From NCBI RefSeq assembly GCF_028898845.1, contig NZ_CP118574.1, forward strand, positions 4,437,001 through 4,501,000: a stretch of DNA of 64,000 bases, given 5' to 3'. This DNA is from Streptomyces sp. WZ-12. GTDB taxonomy: Bacteria > Actinomycetota > Actinomycetes > Streptomycetales > Streptomycetaceae. The notes under the pieces were generated by a model that saw only the letters and a program-made list of their open reading frames with translations, was not told where the DNA came from and made no database searches. How positions within the stretch are numbered: position 1 is the first letter of the stretch; every line of letters begins with the position of its first letter. A program made the translations under genes and the position numbers. Below, piece by piece: positions 59,126-64,000 of the stretch.

Positions 59126-60883
59126 GTGCTGGACATCACATCGCCGGTGCGTGTACATGTGGAGGCATTGATAGCGGAGCAGCATGACATGGGGGTTTGC
59201 GATGCTATTGAGGAAATTGAGCGGGCGACAGTACCGCACAACATCACTCAAACAAACGCCGCACTCCCTGCCACATCGCGGCCTGACCTGGGGATTTGCC
59301 GGGCGCGACGTGGGTCGCCGGCCATGAGCGCCCCGCACGTTCCGAAAGTGGCTGGAATCGAACCAGCTCTCCCCTCTCCCACGCACACTGCCGATCCTCA
59401 TGTGACGCCTGCCTCCGCCGGCGCCTCCGCTGACGGCCCGTCCGACGCCGACGCTCCCCAGGACGGCGCCCGCTCCGGCGCACCGGACGCCCCCGCCGCA
59501 CCCTCCCCCGTGGAGCAGATCGCCGCCATCCAGGACCGGTTGGCCGGCTGGATCTCCGACCTCAGCACCCTCCACGACCTCACCGAACGGCTCGCCCGCA
59601 CCCGGACGTTGGAGGACGCGCTGCGCGAACTCCTGCGGGCCGGCGCCTTCCTCGTCGGCGCCCGCCGCGGACTGGTCGTCCTCGACCCGCAGGACGGGCT
59701 CGGTCCGCGCACCACCGTGGGCCTCGGCCTCGGCCACGCCGAGATCGGTCACATCGAGACCGTGCCGCGCCGCGCCCTGTCGTTCGCGCGGATACTGGAC
59801 GGCCTGCCCGAGCCCGGCGCGGCCGACGGTGCCGACCCCGAGGCCCGGACCGAGATCGCCGAACCGGACATCCCCGGGGAGCAGGACCTCGACCCCCGGC
59901 TCCGCGAGGTCGCCGCCCGCCTCGGCTACGCCGCCAGCTACGCCGTGCCGCTGACCGCCGACCCCATCGGCCGGATCGGCGCCGCGGTCTGGCTCTACGA
60001 CGAGCCCGCCGAGCCCGGCGACCGCCGGCGCCACCTCGTCGGCCTCTACCGGGTGCACGCCTCCGAGCACCTCGCCCGGCTCCTCGAACTCCACCGCAGC
60101 CGACAGACCACCCGCACCCTGCAGACGGAGTTGCTGCCCAGCAGGCTGCCGCGGCTCCCCGGCGTCCGGCTCGCGGTGCGGCACGCCACCGGGCCGCGCG
60201 GCGGCGGCGATTGGTACGACGCGCTGGCGTTGCCGGACGGCGCGCTGGGGCTGGCGGTGGGCTCGGTCACCGGGTCCGGGCCGAGCGCGGTGGCCGCCAT
60301 GGGGCGGCTGCGGGCCTCGCTGCGGGCCTACGCCGTGATGGAGGGCGAGGACCCGGTCGCGGTCCTCTCCGACCTGGAGCTGCTGATGCGGCTGACCGAG
60401 CCGGCCCGCAGCGCCACCGCGCTGTTCGCCTTCACCGAGCCGCCACCGGGGGCCGCGGGCGGGCCCGGTGTGCCCGCGCTGCCGGCGGGGCTCGACGGCC
60501 CGGCGCCGCGCAAGATGGTGCTGGCCGGGGCCGGTCACTGCCCGCCGCTGGTCCTCGGCGACCTGCGGGCGGAGTTCGTGGAGACCTCGCTCTCCGCGCC
60601 GCTCGGCATGCTGGCCTGCTGGGAGGCGCCCAGCGTGGAGATCGAACCGGCCCCCGGCGAGACCGTGCTGCTCTACAGCGACGGGCTGCTGCACCGCACC
60701 GGTGAGCCGATGGACCGGGCCTTCGCCCGTCTGCACTCCGCGGCCGCCGGCGTCCCCCGGGCGAGCCGGCACGACCCGGAGGCGGTGGTCGACCACATCG
60801 TCAAGACCGTGCTGCCGCAGGGTCTCAACGACCCCTCCGCGGAGGAGGACGTGGTTCTGCTCGCGGCGTATTTCGCCGAGTAG
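59126..60883 (+). CDS. PP2C/SpoIIE-type phosphatase with GAF domain
   Basis: About 585 residues from the GTG at 59126, which gives the usual start LDITSPVRVHVEALIAEQHDMGVCDA; a TTG at 59057 in frame is less likely. GAF-like region at ~150-330 (LRAGAFLVGARRGLVVLD), then the PP2C domain with GPRGGGDWYDAL, GHCPPLVLGDL, VLLYSDGLLH and EDVVLLAAYF. Dephosphorylates anti-sigma-antagonist proteins in related systems. Start choice and partner unproven. Confidence 0.85.
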   Translation: MLDITSPVRVHVEALIAEQHDMGVCDAIEEIERATVPHNITQTNAALPATSRPDLGICRARRGSPAMSAPHVPKVAGIEPALPSPTHTADPHVTPASAGASADGPSDADAPQDGARSGAPDAPAAPSPVEQIAAIQDRLAGWISDLSTLHDLTERLARTRTLEDALRELLRAGAFLVGARRGLVVLDPQDGLGPRTTVGLGLGHAEIGHIETVPRRALSFARILDGLPEPGAADGADPEARTEIAEPDIPGEQDLDPRLREVAARLGYAASYAVPLTADPIGRIGAAVWLYDEPAEPGDRRRHLVGLYRVHASEHLARLLELHRSRQTTRTLQTELLPSRLPRLPGVRLAVRHATGPRGGGDWYDALALPDGALGLAVGSVTGSGPSAVAAMGRLRASLRAYAVMEGEDPVAVLSDLELLMRLTEPARSATALFAFTEPPPGAAGGPGVPALPAGLDGPAPRKMVLAGAGHCPPLVLGDLRAEFVETSLSAPLGMLACWEAPSVEIEPAPGETVLLYSDGLLHRTGEPMDRAFARLHSAAAGVPRASRHDPEAVVDHIVKTVLPQGLNDPSAEEDVVLLAAYFAE

Positions 60884-60904
60884 AGCGAGAAACCGCAGGT
60901 CATA

Positions 60905-60930
60905 GGGGCGGGCGCGGCGGCGCCCGCCCC
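60905..60930 (+). terminator. Strong hairpin after the phosphatase gene
   Basis: GGGGCGGGCGC-GGCG-GCGCCCGCCCC, a perfect 11-bp stem followed by TTGT. Confidence 0.8.
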
Positions 60931-61038
60931 TTGTGCGCGCGGCGCACGACAGCTCATGGCTTCCGGCCCCTGGACCGTTTTCCGCTCACACTTACGATGG
61001 AATCCGGTTCAGTCTTAAACGCCTTAAAAGGAGGCATG

Positions 61039-62508
61039 GTGACCGACGAGCTCACTCCGGAGACCCCGGACGAGGAAGAGCAGCCGATCAAGCAGCGCAA
61101 GAACGGCCTGTACCCGGGCGTCTCGGACGAGCTCGCGGAGAACATGAAGAGCGGCTGGGCCGACACCGAGCTGCACGACCTCGCGCCGATCGCGCAGGCC
61201 GGGCACGCCGCCGACCGCCGCGCCGCGCTCTCCGCGCGCTTCCCCGGCGAGCGCCTGGTGATCCCCGCGGGCCTGCTCAAGACCCGCGCCAACGACACCG
61301 AGTACGCCTTCCGCGCCGCGACCGAGTACGTCTACCTCACCGGCGACCAGACCGACGGCAGCGTCCTCGTCCTGGAGCCGCGCGCCGACGGCGCCGAGGG
61401 CCACGAGGAGACGCTCTACCGCCTGCCGCGCTCCAACCGCGAGAACGGCGAGTTCTGGCTCAACGGCATGGGCGAGCTGTGGGTCGGCCGCCGGCACAGC
61501 CTCGACGAGGCCGCGGCGCTGCTCGGCATCGCCTGCAAGGACGTCCGCGAGCTGCCCGAGCAGCTCAGGGAGGCCACCGGCCCGGTCCGGGTGGTCCGCG
61601 GGTACGACGCCCCGCTGGAGCAGGCGCTGCACGACAAGGTCACCGCGGAGCGGGACGAAGAGCTGCGGGTGTACCTCTCCGAGGCCCGGCTGGTGAAGGA
61701 CGCGTTCGAGATCGGCGAGCTCCAGAAGGCCGTGGACGCAACCGCGCGCGGCTTCGCGGACGTCGTCAAGGTCCTGGACAAGGCCGAGGCGACCAGCGAG
61801 CGCTACATCGAGGGCACCTTCTTCCTGCGCGCCCGGGTCGAGGGCAACGACGTCGGCTACGGCTCCATCTGCGCCGCCGGGCCGCACGCCACCACCCTGC
61901 ACTGGGTCCGCAACGACGGCGCGGTCCGCTCCGGCGAGCTGCTGCTGCTGGACGCGGGCGTGGAGACCATCACCCTCTACACCGCGGACGTCACCCGCAC
62001 CCTGCCGATCAACGGCCGCTACACCGACCTCCAGCGCAAGATCTACGACGCGGTCTACGAGGCCCAGGAGGCCGGCATCGCGGCGGTGAAGCCGGGCGCC
62101 TCCTTCCGCGACTTCCACGACGCGGCCCAGCGGGTGCTCGCCGAGAAGCTGGTGGAGTGGGGCCTGGTGGAGGGCCCGGTCGAGCGGGTCCTGGAGCTGG
62201 GCCTCCAGCGCCGCTGGACCCTGCACGGCACCGGCCACATGCTCGGCCTGGACGTCCACGACTGCGCCGCGGCCCGCACCGAGAGCTACGTCAACGGCAC
62301 GCTGGAGCCCGGCATGGTGCTGACCGTCGAGCCCGGCCTGTACTTCCAGGCGGACGACCTGACCGTGCCCGAGGAGTACCGCGGCATCGGCATCCGGATC
62401 GAGGACGACATCCTGGTGACCGAGGACGGCAACCGCAATCTGTCGACGGCGCTGCCGCGCCGGTCGGACGAGGTCGAGGCGTGGATGGCGGACCTGCTCG
62501 GCAAGTGA
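61039..62508 (+). CDS. Xaa-Pro aminopeptidase (M24B, creatinase fold)
   Basis: 489 residues. The 'pita-bread' metallopeptidase ligands are visible: Asp in LLLLDAGVE, Asp in YTADVTRT, His in TLHGTGHMLGLDVHD, Glu in LTVEPGLYF and Glu in GIRIEDDI. The N-terminal domain is typical of aminopeptidase P. AAGGAGG is 4 bases before the GTG at 61039; an ATG three bases earlier is too close to it. Cytoplasmic, removes N-terminal residues before proline with two metal ions. Confidence 0.92.
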   Translation: MTDELTPETPDEEEQPIKQRKNGLYPGVSDELAENMKSGWADTELHDLAPIAQAGHAADRRAALSARFPGERLVIPAGLLKTRANDTEYAFRAATEYVYLTGDQTDGSVLVLEPRADGAEGHEETLYRLPRSNRENGEFWLNGMGELWVGRRHSLDEAAALLGIACKDVRELPEQLREATGPVRVVRGYDAPLEQALHDKVTAERDEELRVYLSEARLVKDAFEIGELQKAVDATARGFADVVKVLDKAEATSERYIEGTFFLRARVEGNDVGYGSICAAGPHATTLHWVRNDGAVRSGELLLLDAGVETITLYTADVTRTLPINGRYTDLQRKIYDAVYEAQEAGIAAVKPGASFRDFHDAAQRVLAEKLVEWGLVEGPVERVLELGLQRRWTLHGTGHMLGLDVHDCAAARTESYVNGTLEPGMVLTVEPGLYFQADDLTVPEEYRGIGIRIEDDILVTEDGNRNLSTALPRRSDEVEAWMADLLGK

Positions 62509-62527
62509 GCCCCGCGCGCGACCAACA

Positions 62528-62573
62528 CGGCGCGCCGGGGCGGGCGGCTCAGACCGTCCGCCCCGGCGCGCCG
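62528..62573. terminator. Bidirectional terminator between convergent genes
   Basis: A 20-bp stem with one mismatch (CGGCGCGCCGGGGCGGGCGG) and a 6-nt loop spans the gap after the aminopeptidase stop and overlaps the last codons of the opposing TetR gene. Confidence 0.8.
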
Positions 62574-63232
62574 TCGTCGTTGTCGCTCAAGTCCCCTTCG
62601 CCGGTGGCGCCTTCGCCGCCCCCGGCGGTGGCGTACGCGCCCGCGCGGGCCGCGGCCCAGACGGCGGTGGCGGTCGACTCGGCGAGGGCCGGATCCACCG
62701 CGCCGCGGGCGATCAGGATCCGGTAGTAGAAGGGCGCGCCGAGCGCCGCCATCACCGCCTTGGGGTCGGTGTCCGCGGGCAGTTCGCCGCGCTCGACGCC
62801 GCGCCGGACCATCGCCCCGGCCAGCCCCAGCCGTTCGTCGAAGAAGCTCCGCAGCGCCTCCGCCGCCTGGGGGTCGCGGGCCGCCGCGGCGACCATCGCC
62901 TCGATCAGGCAACGGGTCCGGACCGCCCCGTAGAACCGCCCTATCGCGTGGGCCAGCGCCCGCAGATCGCCTTGGAGGCCGCCGGTGTCCGGCAGCGGCA
63001 CCTCGTGGCTCACCTCGACCAGCAGCTCGCAGACCAGCTTGTCCACGCTGCGCCAGCGTCGGTAGAGCGTCGCGAGGTGGACCCCGGAGCGCTGGGCCAA
63101 CCGCTCCATGGTGAGCCGGGCGAAGCCGCCCTCGGCCAACTCCTCGGAGACGGCGGCCAGTACGGCGCGGCGGGTGCGGGCCGTACGCCCCCCGGGGCGG
63201 CTCTCGCCCGGGGCCTGATGCGCGGTCGTCAC
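62549..63232 (-). CDS. TetR-family transcriptional regulator
   Basis: 227 residues from the GTG at 63232 (CGGAG upstream). TetR HTH: RRAVLAAVSEELAEGGFARLTMERLAQRSGVHLATLYRRWRSVDKLVCELL. The C-terminal ligand domain is helical (PLPDTGGLQGDLRALAHAI...). It is upstream of, and probably divergent from or near, unknown targets; the SDR gene in the same direction is about 300 bp away. Confidence 0.9.
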   Translation of the reverse strand: MTTAHQAPGESRPGGRTARTRRAVLAAVSEELAEGGFARLTMERLAQRSGVHLATLYRRWRSVDKLVCELLVEVSHEVPLPDTGGLQGDLRALAHAIGRFYGAVRTRCLIEAMVAAAARDPQAAEALRSFFDERLGLAGAMVRRGVERGELPADTDPKAVMAALGAPFYYRILIARGAVDPALAESTATAVWAAARAGAYATAGGGEGATGEGDLSDNDDGAPGRTV

Positions 63233-63529
63233 GGCGGCTCCGTTGCGGGTCGTAGTACGGATTGCAGTGCGGGTTCTGGCCAAGTATTGTCCAACACGGA
63301 CTAACGCGAGCAACTTCGCGTTAATCCTGGTGCCGCGCTGGTCTCGCCGGGACAGGGGACACCGCGGGGGAGGTCCTCCTCCCGCGAGACCGCGCAGGCC
63401 GCCTCTCCGCAGCGGCGAATTCCCGTCATTTTCCCGGGACTTGTGCGTGTCCCGACTTGCTCGTTCCCGGTTTCCCGCCCCCGGAGTCGCCCGGTCCGGC
63501 CCGGCCCGACGGCGGGCGGGGCGGCGCGC

Positions 63530-64000
63530 TCAGCGCAGCCCGTGCCGGCGGGCCACCATCCGTTCCACCGCCGCATCGGGCAGCAGCCGCCGCAGCAGGA
63601 AGACCGCGGGGGCGTTGCTGCCGACCGCGTAGTGCGGCCGGGGGCGGGGCGCCTCGATCGCCTTGAGGACGGTGGCGGCGACGCGCTCCGGGGCGGTGCC
63701 GCGCGCCTCGTTGGCGTCGAGGGCGGCCCGCATCGTGCGGTAGCCGTCCGCGAACGGCGAGCCGTCGGCGAGGTAGTCGGTGCGCCGGGCGCTGATGCCG
63801 GTGGCGATCGAGCCCGGTTCGACGGTGGTCAACGCCACGCCGTGGGGCGCCAGTTCGCGCCGGGCGGCGTCCGCGAAGCCCTTGAGCGCGGCCTTGGAGG
63901 CGACGTAGGAGGAGCGGTAGGCGAGCGGGAAGCTGGCCAGCATGGAGCCGACCATCACCACCCGGCCGTGGCCGCGCTCCCGCATTCCGGGCAGCAGGAG
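63530..64000 (-). CDS. Short-chain dehydrogenase/reductase, C-terminal part
   Basis: Gene runs off the right edge of the window. Visible part: GRVVMVGSMLASFPLAYRSSYVASKAALKGFADAARRELAPHGVALTTVEPGSI with Ser, Tyr and Lys of the SDR triad (S-Y-x-A-S-K). The last 30 residues form a short helical tail. Substrate unknown. Confidence 0.88.
   Translation of the reverse strand, partial: LLLPGMRERGHGRVVMVGSMLASFPLAYRSSYVASKAALKGFADAARRELAPHGVALTTVEPGSIATGISARRTDYLADGSPFADGYRTMRAALDANEARGTAPERVAATVLKAIEAPRPRPHYAVGSNAPAVFLLRRLLPDAAVERMVARRHGLR

Overview
The window is a stretch of Streptomyces-type chromosome. The evidence is very high GC, many GTG starts, pervasive 4-base stop/start overlaps, a subtilisin-inhibitor-like secreted protein, WhiJ-type HTH-DUF5753/DUF397 pairs, DUF2797 and DUF5926 proteins, and an arrangement matching the osmoadaptation genes osaC-osaA-osaB. 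Functions are assigned by reading sequence motifs; no database search was run.

Layout. 1-7.5 kb: end of a flavodoxin-fold protein, a DUF2797 protein, a GlxA-family (DJ-1 + AraC) regulator divergent from a quinone reductase, a frameshifted P-loop gene, a decayed tyrosine-integrase relic beside tRNA-Arg(ACG), an HD-domain/GlxA pair, tRNA-Ser(GCU) and the inhibitor gene. 7.6-13.3 kb: a giant PAS protein with a long basic, disordered linker and apparently paired frameshifts, convergent with an acyl-CoA ligase. 13.06-19.38 kb: a small accessory island bounded by a perfect 91-bp direct repeat taken from the 5' part of the ligase gene. It holds phage lysis relics, an HTH-DUF5753/DUF6879 operon, a chain of tiny overlapping genes, and a divergent HTH-DUF5753/DUF397 pair. 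19.4-26.7 kb: osaC (phosphatase/ATPase), then osaA (eight-HAMP hybrid kinase) and osaB (response regulator). 26.8-32.7 kb: a WhiJ-like cluster, a SigE-family sigma factor, an IS5 scrap, and a RidA/HD/GlxA group. 32.8-37.7 kb: five translationally coupled genes matching the mycobacterial igr steroid side-chain operon, preceded by a 17-bp-arm palindrome. 37.8-42.1 kb: a secreted protein, a Prim-Pol protein and two methyltransferases.

42.12-52.10 kb is an actinomycete integrative and conjugative element (AICE, pSAM2 type). It lies between 61-bp perfect att repeats at tRNA-Ser(UGA) and carries int, xis, a HUH replication initiator, a C5-methyltransferase-fold gene, many tiny genes, spread proteins, an FtsK-like transfer ATPase and a GntR repressor. 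Four CTAGA operator boxes precede the repressor. About 1 kb near the tRNA has no convincing gene and contains a 152-bp nested palindrome.

52.1-64 kb is ordinary chromosome: an HtrA-type protease, a glycerophosphodiesterase, an ATP-binding anti-sigma-like protein, a DUF5926 protein, a secreted protein, a degenerate Prim-Pol-like protein, a PP2C phosphatase, a Xaa-Pro aminopeptidase, a TetR regulator and a truncated SDR.

No finished new defence or metabolic system is evident. The least explained items are the 91-bp-repeat island with its minigene operon, the nested palindrome in the AICE, and the palindrome in front of the igr-like operon.
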